Shown here one piece after another: positions 15,075 through 24,798 of a stretch of DNA of 25,228 bases. The position numbers were made by a program, and so were the translations under genes. This DNA is from an uncultured Armatimonadota bacterium. GTDB lineage: Bacteria > Armatimonadota > Fimbriimonadia > Fimbriimonadales > Fimbriimonadaceae. Each line of letters opens with the position of its first letter. Position 1 is the stretch's first letter. The notes beneath the pieces are model-generated. The model saw only the letters and a program-made list of their open reading frames with translations. It made no database searches and was not told where the DNA came from. The stretch lies in assembly GCA_946478935.1 (NCBI GenBank), contig CAMLEL010000002.1, positions 1-25,228 on the forward strand. Direction: 5' to 3'.

Positions 15075-15298
15075 TACTTCGCAAGCTCGCTGAGTGCATT
15101 CTTGTAACGAAGCATTCCTTCTTGGGCGATCTCGATGGCTTTCTCAAATTCAGGGTCAAAGCTCGAGATGAGAAACCCCTTCGGCTGCTCAACCAAGGTG
15201 ATTTCCGAACCCTTTTTGACTTCCAGTTTGCTAAGCACCTCCTTCGGAAGGATGATGCCCAGAGAATTGCCGACCTGCGTGACTTTAACTTTGACCAT
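15074..15298 (-). CDS. AbrB/MazE-type antitoxin partner of Doc
   Basis: A 74-residue protein with an AbrB/SpoVT-type swapped-hairpin DNA-binding domain at 1-45: VKVTQVGNSLGIILPKEVL then KLEVKKGSEITLVEQPKGFLI. A short acidic/helical C-terminal tail (FEKAIEIAQEGMLRYKNALSELA) would neutralise the toxin. It precedes doc by a one-base overlap, the usual antitoxin-first order, and should repress its own promoter. The ATG at 15298 was chosen because it begins the fold directly; the frame runs on upstream to 15466 through the purA leader, which is not credible. TATAAT at 15319-15314 is a strong -10. Classic Doc pairs with Phd; an AbrB-type partner is a known alternative. Confidence 0.88.
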   Translation of the reverse strand: MVKVKVTQVGNSLGIILPKEVLSKLEVKKGSEITLVEQPKGFLISSFDPEFEKAIEIAQEGMLRYKNALSELAK

Positions 15299-15313
15299 GG
15301 TGTTATTACATTT

Positions 15314-15319
15314 ATTATA
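15314..15319 (-). promoter_or_regulatory. -10 element of the AbrB/Doc operon
   Basis: On the minus strand the hexamer is a perfect TATAAT, 15 nt before the antitoxin ATG, giving a leader of about 8 nt with no Shine-Dalgarno. A second hexamer, TGTAAT at 15310-15305, ends 6 nt before the ATG and is an alternative. No clear -35 is seen. Confidence 0.5.
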
Positions 15320-15353
15320 ACGACAGGGGCCCACTGTTCCGCTAGACCTCGTG

Positions 15354-15359
15354 TAAAAT
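15354..15359 (+). promoter_or_regulatory. Candidate -10 of the purA transcript
   Basis: TAAAAT (5 of 6 to TATAAT), directly preceded by TG. It would start transcription near 15366 and give a leader of about 90 nt containing the hairpin at 15394-15430. The -35 is weak. The -10 lies about 35 bp from the divergent antitoxin -10. Confidence 0.4.
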
Positions 15360-15375
15360 AACTGAGTTGAGATAA

Positions 15376-17108
<1,733 letters not shown>

Positions 17109-17143
17109 CGACTGGGCGCTTGGCCCTCCCCTATTGGGTACAG

Positions 17144-17149
17144 ATTATA
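17144..17149 (-). promoter_or_regulatory. -10 element for the receiver-like gene
   Basis: Minus-strand TATAAT (perfect), preceded directly by TG, overlapping the end of xer, 35 nt upstream of the ATG at 17108. It would give a leader of about 28 nt. No -35 is obvious. Confidence 0.45.
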
Positions 17150-18026
17150 CAGGCTCGTCTGCGTCTTGTGGACGAGATTTTGGATGTGCGGTTTGGACTG
17201 CCGCTCTGAGCCGCTCAATGCTGATGTGGGTATAAATCTGGGTCGTCGCCAGGGATTCGTGACCCAGCAGCTGTTGAACGGTCTTGAGGTCTGCTCCATT
17301 ATCGAGCAGATGAGTCGCATAACTATGCCGCAAGGTGTGCGGTGACACATCCTCCGGGAGTCCTGCTTGGAGAGCCCATTTTTTGACAATGCGTTGGATG
17401 GCAGCGCGGGTGATCCGCTTCCCCCGAGATGACAGGAAGACCGCGGGCTCATCCTGTAAATCCGGCCGGATGGCCAAATAGTCGCGCAGGGCCCTCTCGC
17501 ATGTCTCCCCGAAAAAGCTGATCCGTTCCTTGTTCCCTTTCCCTAGCACGCGTACGGAATTGTGGTCCAAGTCCAACCTGCACCGATCCAAACCGGCAAC
17601 TTCCGAGACGCGGAGCCCGGCGCTATAGAGGAGTTCCAGAATGGCCCGATCCCGTGCCTCATTCCGATAATCCGCCGTCTGATCCAGTAGCGTCTCTGTT
17701 TGCTGCTGATTCAGCGCCTTCGGCAAGGCTCGTCGCCGGACCGGCGCTTCGAGCGGCTCGGTCGGATCCGTGACAAGCTTCCCGATGCGACGCAGATACT
17801 TGCAGAAGCTCCGCAGCGTGCTCAGCTTCCTCGCCCGACTCGTGGGGTTCGGTGCATAGGTCCGAAGGTAGCCGCGCAATGCATTGGGCTCCAAGCGGAA
17901 TTCGCCCTCCAAGTGAAGGGACAGCTGCGCCAAGTCCGTACCATAAGCACTGACCGTCGCTCCTGAACGCTTGACGGCCAAGTTGTCCAAGAATGATTGG
18001 ATGAGGGTGTCGAGAGACTCCACCAA
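17145..18026 (-). CDS. xerC: XerC/XerD-type tyrosine recombinase
   Basis: Xer recombinases resolve chromosome dimers at dif near the terminus. The 293-residue protein has the N-terminal SAM-like core-binding domain (about 5-85) and the catalytic domain with the full set of residues: R139 (AGLRVSEV), K163 (GKGNKER), H230 and R233 (HTLRHSYATHL), H256 (LGHESLATT) and nucleophile Y265 (QIYTH). No att-like repeats, excisionase or other phage genes are next to it, and it lies 15 nt behind fabF, so a housekeeping Xer is likelier than an integrase. The start is TTG at 18026 or the adjacent GTG at 18023; an AGG 5 nt upstream slightly favours the GTG. XerC rather than XerD is a guess from HTLRHS. Confidence 0.9.
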   Translation of the reverse strand: MVESLDTLIQSFLDNLAVKRSGATVSAYGTDLAQLSLHLEGEFRLEPNALRGYLRTYAPNPTSRARKLSTLRSFCKYLRRIGKLVTDPTEPLEAPVRRRALPKALNQQQTETLLDQTADYRNEARDRAILELLYSAGLRVSEVAGLDRCRLDLDHNSVRVLGKGNKERISFFGETCERALRDYLAIRPDLQDEPAVFLSSRGKRITRAAIQRIVKKWALQAGLPEDVSPHTLRHSYATHLLDNGADLKTVQQLLGHESLATTQIYTHISIERLRAAVQTAHPKSRPQDADEPV

Positions 18027-18041
18027 TGCCTATAGACGAAC

Positions 18042-19298
18042 TTAACCGCCCTTTTTCAGCACGAGCGACACGTTATGACCGCCAAAGCCATAAGAGTTTG
18101 ACATCGAGAGGTCGACCTGGGCGTCGCGGGCTTGATTGGGGATGTAATCCAGATCGCACTCCGGATCGGGATTCTCATAGTTGATCGTCGGAGGAAGCTT
18201 TGAGTCTCGCATCGCAAGTACGCAGATCAGGGCCTCGATGGCTCCTGCCGCACCCAGCGTATGGCCGATCATTGACTTGGTGGAGCTGACCGGAAGCTTG
18301 TAGGCATAATCACCGAATGCGCGCTTGATTGCGTGGGTCTCACCCTTGTCATTGTAATAGGTGGAGGTCCCGTGGGCGTTCATATATCCGATGTCGGTGG
18401 GCTGGACTCCTGCGGTTCGGAGCGCCATTTTCAGCGCCCGGTAGGCGCCGTCCGCATCGGGGTCGGGCTGCGTGATGTGATAGGCGTCGCCGGTCATGCC
18501 GTAGCCAACCACTTCACCGTAAATCTTGGCCCCGCGTTTCTTGGCGAAGTCGTAGTCCTCGAGCACGAACACAGCCGATCCTTCGCCGATGACGAATCCG
18601 TCGCGCTCCTTGTCGAACGGGCGGGATGCGCGCTGTGGTTCATCGTTGCGGGTTGACATGGCGCGCGCGGCGCAGAAACCGCCCAGGCCAAGCTCGTTGA
18701 TCGGAGCCTCGGTGCCGCCGGCGAGCATAGCCGTAGCGTCGCCCCGCTTGATAATGTGATAGGCGTCTCCGATTGCATTTGCGCCGGTGGAGCAAGCCGT
18801 GACCACACAGGTGTTGGGTCCACGGAGGCCATGCAGAATGGAGACGTAGCCGCTTGCCATGTCCGGAATCATGTAAGGCACGAGAAACGGCGAGACCTTG
18901 CTGGGGCCACCCTCGATCTGTCGGCGATGCTGGTCGCCCAGGTACGTGAGGCCGCCGATCCCGGAGCCGATCAAAACGCCGAACTCGTCTCGGAGCTCGT
19001 CATCCACCTTGATCCCAGAATCGTCCATTGCCATCTGCGCCGACGCGCAGGCGAACGCGATAAAACGGTCGATTCTTCGGGCTTCTTTCTTGTCCAGCCA
19101 GTCTTCGGCGACGAAGTCTTTGACCTCGGCAGCGATTTGGGTGGTGTACTCGCTGGGGTCGAGAAGTGAAATCCGATCTACGGCGCTTTCACCGGCCAAG
19201 AGTCGGGGCCAAAACTTGTCGACGCCCGTACCCAAGGGCGTGACGGCCCCTACGCCAGTGATGACGACCCGTCCAGAGGGAACGGGTCTCTCGCTCAT
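18042..19298 (-). CDS. fabF: 3-oxoacyl-ACP synthase II (KAS II)
   Basis: Condenses acyl-ACP with malonyl-ACP to elongate fatty acids in the cytoplasm. It is 418 residues, with the complete KAS II triad: C169 in [12 protein letters not shown]309 in [11 protein letters not shown] and H346 in [14 protein letters not shown], plus K341. It ends [15 protein letters not shown], a family signature. Its ATG overlaps the acpP stop (ATGA), so it is translated with acpP as in many bacteria; xer follows after 15 nt. The assignment is secure. Confidence 0.97.
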   Translation of the reverse strand: MSERPVPSGRVVITGVGAVTPLGTGVDKFWPRLLAGESAVDRISLLDPSEYTTQIAAEVKDFVAEDWLDKKEARRIDRFIAFACASAQMAMDDSGIKVDDELRDEFGVLIGSGIGGLTYLGDQHRRQIEGGPSKVSPFLVPYMIPDMASGYVSILHGLRGPNTCVVTACSTGANAIGDAYHIIKRGDATAMLAGGTEAPINELGLGGFCAARAMSTRNDEPQRASRPFDKERDGFVIGEGSAVFVLEDYDFAKKRGAKIYGEVVGYGMTGDAYHITQPDPDADGAYRALKMALRTAGVQPTDIGYMNAHGTSTYYNDKGETHAIKRAFGDYAYKLPVSSTKSMIGHTLGAAGAIEALICVLAMRDSKLPPTINYENPDPECDLDYIPNQARDAQVDLSMSNSYGFGGHNVSLVLKKGG

Positions 19299-19534
19299 CC
19301 CTGCTTCTTGGAGATGTACGTGACGGCGTCGCCGACGGTCTTGATCTCTCCGACTTCCTCATCGGGGATGTCGATCCCGAATTCATCCTCGAAGGCCATG
19401 ACGAGTTCCACGACGTCGAGTGAGTCCGCGCCGAGATCCTCAGTGAAAGATGCGGTCTCCACGACCTCTTCTTCCTTGACCCCGAGTTCTTCAACCGTGA
19501 CCTTCTTTACGCGCTCCAGTGTGTCCGCTGACAT
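19295..19534 (-). CDS. acpP: Acyl carrier protein
   Basis: A 79-residue acidic four-helix carrier. The phosphopantetheine site is [14 protein letters not shown] with Ser38. It carries acyl chains for fatty acid and lipid A synthesis. The ATG at 19534 starts [18 protein letters not shown], the normal N-terminus; the frame is open to 19690, but that extension is not ACP-like. No Shine-Dalgarno precedes it; TGGTATTGT ends 7 nt upstream. The stop overlaps the fabF start. Confidence 0.97.
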   Translation of the reverse strand: MSADTLERVKKVTVEELGVKEEEVVETASFTEDLGADSLDVVELVMAFEDEFGIDIPDEEVGEIKTVGDAVTYISKKQG

Positions 19535-19917
19535 GCTTGGAACAATACCACGATTCAAGGGAAGTTGGGCGGCAGATTCTTGGATTGGTCTCATAGTCCT
19601 TGGCGCCTCTCCTCCGGATCTAACATGCTCGTACACAACAACTTCATTCCCCTTACTTGACATGTCATTTGGATCGCGTGCGGCATGCAATCAAGGCAAT
19701 TTTGTGGTCCGAACAGATGCGTCGCCATTGGTCCCCATCCTCCTTCAAGTGTTACCGATACGTCTGGTCCGTACTTGTGTAAGCAATAGCCCGGAAAGGG
19801 TCGGCCATTGGGGTACAAAAACTCTCTACAAACGTGAGATTCCTCTAAGTGCTGGCACTCAGCGTATTCAAGTCTTCGCCTGGCACGATTTCGGAGTCCG
19901 ATATACCGGAGGATTAC
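19535..19917. other. Divergent intergenic region between acpP and an orphan secreted gene
   Basis: About 380 nt without a credible gene; open frames here show no family features. A perfect -35-like TTGACA occurs at 19657-19662 on the plus strand, inside a 10-bp palindrome TGACATGTCA (19658-19667), but no -10 is found 16-18 bp later. GGAGGA at 19908-19913 is the ribosome site of the next gene. Confidence 0.45.
19542..19550 (-). promoter_or_regulatory. Candidate extended -10 of acpP
   Basis: Minus-strand TGGTATTGT: extended -10 with TATTGT (TANNNT form), 7 nt before the ATG. Initiation would be at or within a base or so of the start codon. Confidence 0.38.
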
Positions 19918-21009
19918 ATGATTACCTTTCTAGTTTGCACTTTCGTCGCCCAGAGCTCGTTTCCGGGTGGCCTTTCGTCCATCCCTGCTTCTGCTTTGAC
20001 GAACGGCTTTTCTCAGTACTTTGACTACATTCCAGCCAGGAACGGAGTTCGACACAATGTCGAAGCTCAGGTTTCAGAGGACGGAACCTGCATTTGGGTA
20101 CGCGCTATGGGAGGAGGGAACTTGTTTGCTGCTGCTCCGGCTGGTTGGCACCAATTCGATTTACCTTCAGGGTCAACCCGAGAGAGACAGCTCTACTTTT
20201 TCACGTTTCTGCCTCTTTCGAAGCGCGTTGTTGGTTACAACCTTAGTCAGAGCAAAGATGTTTCCGTCACAATCGAGAAGGAGAGGTTGCGTCTGCCCGC
20301 ATCAGAGCGAGCCAAATGGCGCCTGACAAAGGACACTTCGACGATTCTCGCGGTTCTGAGCGGAACCAAATTGGTCACAGCAACCGAGGGTGTTGCATGG
20401 GATCCTGCCGGCGATGGTGCAAAGACATTAATGGCGTGCGCCCTTATAACTAGTACCGCACGTGGCGGAAATCCAAACCGCTCTGCCTTTTTAGCTGGAG
20501 CAAAGTTAGATGTTGGAAGATCTATAGGTTCCAGCTATAACAATGGAATTCTGCGATTTGTTCAGTTCGCAGAATCTTCTGCGAGCGTGCTTTCCTACGA
20601 TACAATCTCTAATCGCTTGCAGGTACTAACCAAGCCATCAAAAGCGATCCCAGTTAGTGCCGAACCAAAACTGTACGACTTCGTGAGTCGACGAGTGTTC
20701 TACGACTTTGCAACGATCGCAGACAAGAGCTCTCGAACTTGGCGCGAGTACAGCTTGGATGGTCGAAAATGGCTACGATTTGCTCCACCAAAGGGTGATC
20801 CAAGAGCTGTTTTCTACAGCAACGGCCGCTTGTATGCGGGTAGTAGGCTTGACAATAAAGCCGAGCATTTGTTCGTGGCTGACCAGGACCGCCGGAATTG
20901 GCGTGACATTGGACCTTATGTCGTTCACGCAAGATCTCTATCTGGAAAGTGGTGGGTGGTGCAAAGGTCCACGGACCGCAAGCTCTTTTTGGCAAACATG
21001 ATGCGATGA
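19918..21009 (+). CDS. Secreted protein of unknown function
   Basis: I do not recognise this 363-residue protein. It starts MITFLVCTFVAQSSF, a short signal-like hydrophobic stretch with possible cleavage after AQS. The ATG at 19918 follows GGAGGA, only 4 nt away; the frame is open to 19849. The body is rich in beta-strand patterns and Trp/Tyr (WREYSLDGRKWLRFAPP, FVADQDRRNWRDIGPYV), which read like repeated WD- or sialidase-like blades with RxW-D-G turns, so a beta-propeller is possible. Codon use is less G+C-rich than in its neighbours (the 60 bases from 20521 are 23/60 G+C). It converges on fabG with a 24-nt gap and no terminator. Function is unknown. Confidence 0.65.
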   Translation: MITFLVCTFVAQSSFPGGLSSIPASALTNGFSQYFDYIPARNGVRHNVEAQVSEDGTCIWVRAMGGGNLFAAAPAGWHQFDLPSGSTRERQLYFFTFLPLSKRVVGYNLSQSKDVSVTIEKERLRLPASERAKWRLTKDTSTILAVLSGTKLVTATEGVAWDPAGDGAKTLMACALITSTARGGNPNRSAFLAGAKLDVGRSIGSSYNNGILRFVQFAESSASVLSYDTISNRLQVLTKPSKAIPVSAEPKLYDFVSRRVFYDFATIADKSSRTWREYSLDGRKWLRFAPPKGDPRAVFYSNGRLYAGSRLDNKAEHLFVADQDRRNWRDIGPYVVHARSLSGKWWVVQRSTDRKLFLANMMR

Positions 21010-21033
21010 CGTAGCATTCTGGAGACCTTAAAT

Positions 21034-21765
21034 CTACAAAAACAGCCCACCGTCGACCGTGAGGGTTTGCCCGGTGATGTAGGAAGCCTCCTGACTGGCC
21101 AGGAAGAGGATCGCAGGGGCGATGTCGCCCGGCGTGCCCAGCCGGCCTGCGGGCGCGGTTTTCTCCACGTACTCGCGAAAGTCGGTTGGAAGGTCCAAGG
21201 TCATGTCCGTCTCAATGAATCCCGGAGCGATGGCGTTACAGGTGATGTTTCGCGATCCCAGCTCCTTCGCCGTTGCCAAAGTTAGGCCGATCAAACCGGC
21301 TTTCGAGGCAGCATAGTTGGCCTGACCCGCCGCACCGTGCAGACCCACTACGCTGCTCACGTTCACAATCCGCCCATACCGGGCCTTCATCATGGGTTTG
21401 GCAACAGCGCGGATCATGTTGAATGCGCCTTTCAGGTTGACCTGCATCACCCGGTCCCAATCCTCATCCTTCATGCGGAGGATGAGCGTATCCTTGGTGA
21501 TTCCGGCGTTATTCACCAACACATTTGGGGTACCAAGATCAGCTGTAACATCTTCGATCAGAGCATCGACCGCCGCCGAATCGCTGACATCGCAGCCGTA
21601 GCCCTTGGCTCCGCTCCCTATCTCCTCCGCGGTCTTCTGTCCTCCGGCTTCACTGGTCGCGACGCTCGCAACCTTGCCGCCCTGCTGGGCGAACGCCCGC
21701 GCGATCTCTTTTCCGATGCCCCGGCTGGCACCGGTGACAATGATGACTTGGCCCTCAAAGGTCAT
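21034..21765 (-). CDS. fabG: 3-oxoacyl-ACP reductase (SDR family)
   Basis: NADPH-dependent reduction of 3-oxoacyl-ACP in fatty acid elongation. The 243-residue short-chain dehydrogenase has the cofactor motif TGASRGIG (11-18), NNAG (85-88), N110, and the catalytic set S138, Y151 and K155 (YAASK). The C-terminal block DIAPAILFLASQEASYITGQTLTVDGGL is typical of FabG. The ATG at 21765 gives MTFEGQVIIVTGASRGIG; longer in-frame starts would run into pepF. It follows pepF by 29 nt but has no Shine-Dalgarno, and TAAACT ends 7 nt before the ATG. FabG is likelier than another SDR given the ACP-reductase style of NAGITKD, but the gene is apart from acpP/fabF. Confidence 0.92.
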   Translation of the reverse strand: MTFEGQVIIVTGASRGIGKEIARAFAQQGGKVASVATSEAGGQKTAEEIGSGAKGYGCDVSDSAAVDALIEDVTADLGTPNVLVNNAGITKDTLILRMKDEDWDRVMQVNLKGAFNMIRAVAKPMMKARYGRIVNVSSVVGLHGAAGQANYAASKAGLIGLTLATAKELGSRNITCNAIAPGFIETDMTLDLPTDFREYVEKTAPAGRLGTPGDIAPAILFLASQEASYITGQTLTVDGGLFL

Positions 21766-21772
21766 GGCGTTG

Positions 21773-21778
21773 AGTTTA
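21773..21778 (-). promoter_or_regulatory. Candidate -10 of a leaderless fabG transcript
   Basis: Minus-strand TAAACT (TANNNT form) ends 7 nt before the fabG ATG and lies in the gap after pepF. No good -35 is seen; read-through from pepF is the alternative. Confidence 0.3.
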
Positions 21779-21794
21779 CTTTGATGCCAGATGG

Positions 21795-23609
21795 CTAGCT
21801 GTGGTATTCCTTCCACAACTGCTCGAACTCGGCTACCAGGCCCTCCAGAGCGGACATTCCGCCCTGCCAAAACTCAGGCGAGTTCAAATCCACCCCGACG
21901 TTCGCCATCAGCTCCTGTGGAGTGCGCGATCCGCCGAGCCGAAGCAGGGCGATGTACTTTTCGGCAAATGCCGGGCCTTCATCCTTCGCCCTTTGATAAA
22001 GTGACAAGACGAGCAGTTCGCCAAAGGAATAGGCATACACGTAAAAAGGCACTGATATAAAGTGGCTGACGTAGCTCCACCAGCATCGGTGCTGTTCGCC
22101 AAGTTTGACCGAACTGCCAAACATCGCCTGAATTTCCTTCTGCCAAAGATCTCCGAATTGCTCGGGAGTCAGTTCGCCTTCGCTGCGACGAACTTCGTGG
22201 CAACGACTTTCGAACGCAAACATTGCCGCTTGTCGGAACACAGTTGCGAATACGCCTTCGATCTTTCCGGCATAGAGCGCCAACTTATCTTTAGGCGTTG
22301 CACCGGCAACCAGTTTCTCGAACACCAACATCTCCCCGAAAGTCGATGCAAGCTCGGCCAGGGGAAGGGTGCCGTGGAAGTTGAAATAGCTCTGCGCACG
22401 GCTCAGCGAAGCGTGCACGCCGTGGCCCAGTTCATGAGCAAGCGTCATCACGTCGTCGGCTTTGTTCAGGTAGCTCTGAAGCATTACCGGATGAGTGTCG
22501 GGCGTGTTGTAGGCACAGAATGCCCCTCCTCGCTTACCCTTGCGCGGCTCAGCGTCGATCCAGTTCTTATCGAAGAACTCTTTTGCTCGCGCTTCCATCT
22601 CGGAACTGAACTGCCCGAAAGCTTCCAACACGATACGCTTGGCCACCGACCATTCCACCGGCTCTTCAGCTTCAAACAGCGGAGCGTATCGGTCGATGTG
22701 CGTAAGCTCCGGCAGACCTAAAATTTCTCGCTTGACGTTGTAGAACCGTTCAACCAGTCCGTAATTCTCGCGACAGGTTGAAACGACCAATTCCACCGTT
22801 TCCTTCTCCAATTCGTTCGCCAGGTGCCGACTCTGTTCGGGATAGTCGTATTGGCGGAGTCGATCGCCCACCGCCTTGTCCTGAATCAGATTGTTGTAGG
22901 TGAAAACGAGCACGCGTTCCATTTCCTTCAGCCCATCGGTGAAAGAATCGGCGGCGGCTTGTCGGATCGAGCGATCCGGATCTCGAAGGAGATTCAGAAG
23001 TTCTTCCTGTGAAACCTCTTCAATGTCTTCACTCTGAGGCCGTCTGAGCTTGTAGACGTGATTTGAAGTGACTTCTTCAAAGAGCCGCTCCCATGCCCGG
23101 TTTCCGGTGTTGGCGGTTTCCTCGAGGATAATTTCTTCGGGTTCGGTCAAGCGATGGTCGCTGAAGGTCCGAACCACCTGAATGTAGTGCCGGAAGTTGG
23201 CCAGCTTCGCGTCTTGGATGATGCGAGCAATTGTCTCTTCGGGGGCGGCCATCAATTCCAGATCGAAGAACATCAACTTGACGTTGATCTCAGTTCCTTG
23301 CTCCATCTGCTTCTGCATGAAGGCGCCAAGTTTTGGATCGCCGGTGTCGGCAGCGAAGAGCAGATGCGCAAATCCGATCGGTTTCGCATATTGGGTGGCA
23401 ATGTTTTCGTACTCGAGGAGAGCAGCCGCCAACGTCTCCGCGGTCAGGTCCGGATTCTCAATCTTGCCTCTGTAGTTCTCGGCAAACTTTTCTGCGGCAT
23501 CGTTCACCCACTTCCAAGTCTCAGGAATCTTTGGATCATCAATTCCGGAGAACAACGCGGAAAGGTCCCAACGAACTTGTGGGGGAGCAGGAGCGGCAGG
23601 CGCAGACAT
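21795..23609 (-). CDS. pepF: Oligoendopeptidase F family M3 zinc peptidase
   Basis: A 604-residue M3B metallopeptidase that cleaves short peptides, usually in the cytoplasm. The zinc site is HELGH (H392, E393, H396), with the third ligand E419 in LAELASTFGEM. Other family marks are WDLSALF at the N-terminus, AFCAYNTPDTHPVMLQSYL before the active site, and FYVYAYSFGELLVLSLY near the C-terminus. There is no signal peptide. The ATG at 23609 begins MSAPAAPAPPQVRWDL; the frame is open to 23861, but that portion overlaps lpxB. No ribosome site precedes it; CATAAT ends 7 nt upstream. Substrates cannot be inferred. Confidence 0.93.
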   Translation of the reverse strand: MSAPAAPAPPQVRWDLSALFSGIDDPKIPETWKWVNDAAEKFAENYRGKIENPDLTAETLAAALLEYENIATQYAKPIGFAHLLFAADTGDPKLGAFMQKQMEQGTEINVKLMFFDLELMAAPEETIARIIQDAKLANFRHYIQVVRTFSDHRLTEPEEIILEETANTGNRAWERLFEEVTSNHVYKLRRPQSEDIEEVSQEELLNLLRDPDRSIRQAAADSFTDGLKEMERVLVFTYNNLIQDKAVGDRLRQYDYPEQSRHLANELEKETVELVVSTCRENYGLVERFYNVKREILGLPELTHIDRYAPLFEAEEPVEWSVAKRIVLEAFGQFSSEMEARAKEFFDKNWIDAEPRKGKRGGAFCAYNTPDTHPVMLQSYLNKADDVMTLAHELGHGVHASLSRAQSYFNFHGTLPLAELASTFGEMLVFEKLVAGATPKDKLALYAGKIEGVFATVFRQAAMFAFESRCHEVRRSEGELTPEQFGDLWQKEIQAMFGSSVKLGEQHRCWWSYVSHFISVPFYVYAYSFGELLVLSLYQRAKDEGPAFAEKYIALLRLGGSRTPQELMANVGVDLNSPEFWQGGMSALEGLVAEFEQLWKEYHS

Positions 23610-23616
23610 GGGATTT

Positions 23617-23622
23617 ATTATG
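23617..23622 (-). promoter_or_regulatory. Candidate -10 of a leaderless pepF transcript
   Basis: Minus-strand CATAAT ends 7 nt before the pepF ATG, in the 31-nt gap after lpxB. There is no recognisable -35. Confidence 0.38.
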
Positions 23623-23640
23623 ACGACCGCCCGTGCGGAC

Positions 23641-24747
23641 CTAGTCCGACAGCATCTGCGATACCAACTCAGCCGTCTTGCTGATAGCATTATTTGGCCC
23701 GAGCGTTTGATCCAGAATCTCAAATTCCTGAAGTTGCTTTCCGCGGGCTTGGTCTCCGGACAATAGCAAGTCCAATTGCTTCCGCACTTCCTCCGGACGT
23801 ACATCTTCTCCGGCAATCTCCGGCACGATTTCTCGGTCCATAAGGATGTTGGGCAGGGCAATGAACTTGGGTCTTTTCATGCGAATGATCTTCGCCTCTC
23901 GCACCATGGCGGGTGATAGCTTGTAAACGACGACCATCGGGCACTTGCATAATGCCGCCTCCAACGTCGCGGTGCCGGAGCAGATGATGCCGGCTCGAGC
24001 TCTTTGAAGGACCCCATAGGTATCACCGACCGTAAACAGGTCTTCTCTTCCAGGTGCAAGCCGGTTCCACTCGGTTCTGAAGTACTGCAGATCGACCGTG
24101 GGAGCCAGGGCAAATTCAAGGCCCGCATCTAAACCGGCAACCGCTTCGGCGATGACGGGAAGGTTCATTTCCAATTCATGTTTGCGGCTCCCGGGAAGCA
24201 CTGCCACTGTTGTGCGCGGCTCAGAACTGACCGATTTTTGCTCGTCGATCAATTGTTTGATGGGGTGCCCGAACCAGTGCGCCTTGGCCCCCATCTTCGC
24301 CAAAATTTCCGCCGACCAGGAGAAAGGCGTCACGATCTCATCGGCAATCTCCGGAAGGTCTTTGCCTTGCCGATCGCGTCGCCAAGACCCGGGGGGAACG
24401 AAGTACAAAACCTTCCATCCGAACTTCTTTGCATAGCGGCAAAGGCGAATATTGGCGTATCCGAAATCGATCGCGATCAACAGCCCGGGCTTGCCCTCCC
24501 GGAGGTTGTGTTTGAGTTTGTGAAGGGTGGTGAAAACCTTCCAAAAGACCTTGGCGGCTTGGACGATGCTGATCGCACCCCAGTGCGAGGAATCGGCGTA
24601 GAGCGTCACGCCTTCTGCTTTGAGCTTGGGTCCGCCGATACCTTCGAACGAAAGTTGCCGCGAATCGCACTGCGCACGAATCTCTCTTACCAGTGCAGCT
24701 CCGTAGGCGTCGCCTGAAGCTTCACCGGCCGAGAGGAAGATGCGCAT
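23641..24747 (-). CDS. lpxB: Lipid-A-disaccharide synthase (GT19), divergent motif
   Basis: Joins UDP-diacylglucosamine and lipid X in lipid A synthesis at the inner membrane. The 368-residue length fits GT19. Motifs: LSAGEASGD (5-13), FGHP, AVLPGSRKHELEMNLP, CSGTATLEAALCKCPMVVVYK and FIALPNILMDREIVPE, which closely follow LpxB. Where most LpxB proteins have a SPxVWAW block, this reads YFVPPGSWRRDRQ, so the acceptor side may differ. It lies 51 nt after lpxA. The ATG at 24747 starts MRIFLSAGEASGD; it lacks a Shine-Dalgarno, and TATACT ends 6 nt before it. The assignment is good but the variant block leaves some doubt about the exact substrate. Confidence 0.9.
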   Translation of the reverse strand: MRIFLSAGEASGDAYGAALVREIRAQCDSRQLSFEGIGGPKLKAEGVTLYADSSHWGAISIVQAAKVFWKVFTTLHKLKHNLREGKPGLLIAIDFGYANIRLCRYAKKFGWKVLYFVPPGSWRRDRQGKDLPEIADEIVTPFSWSAEILAKMGAKAHWFGHPIKQLIDEQKSVSSEPRTTVAVLPGSRKHELEMNLPVIAEAVAGLDAGLEFALAPTVDLQYFRTEWNRLAPGREDLFTVGDTYGVLQRARAGIICSGTATLEAALCKCPMVVVYKLSPAMVREAKIIRMKRPKFIALPNILMDREIVPEIAGEDVRPEEVRKQLDLLLSGDQARGKQLQEFEILDQTLGPNNAISKTAELVSQMLSD

Positions 24748-24753
24748 GGGAGA

Positions 24754-24759
24754 AGTATA
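24754..24759 (-). promoter_or_regulatory. Candidate -10 of a leaderless lpxB transcript
   Basis: Minus-strand TATACT (5 of 6 to TATAAT) ends 6 nt before the lpxB ATG, within the lpxA-lpxB gap. A TTGTCG lies about 14 bp upstream, a short but possible -35 spacing. Confidence 0.42.
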
Positions 24760-24798
24760 GATTTCCGTCGTTGCGACAAACCCGTCGTGCAAGCTTCC

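Noticed and set aside
17145..18026. The Xer-type recombinase as an integrase of a mobile element
   Set aside because: No direct repeats, tRNA, excisionase or cargo genes flank it, and it sits in a housekeeping cluster; the HTH protein at 5297 is 12 kb away in the pil operon.
19591..19818. A 75-codon minus-strand open frame upstream of acpP
   Set aside because: No ribosome site, no family features and unusual composition; rpmF, often found before acpP, is not encoded here.
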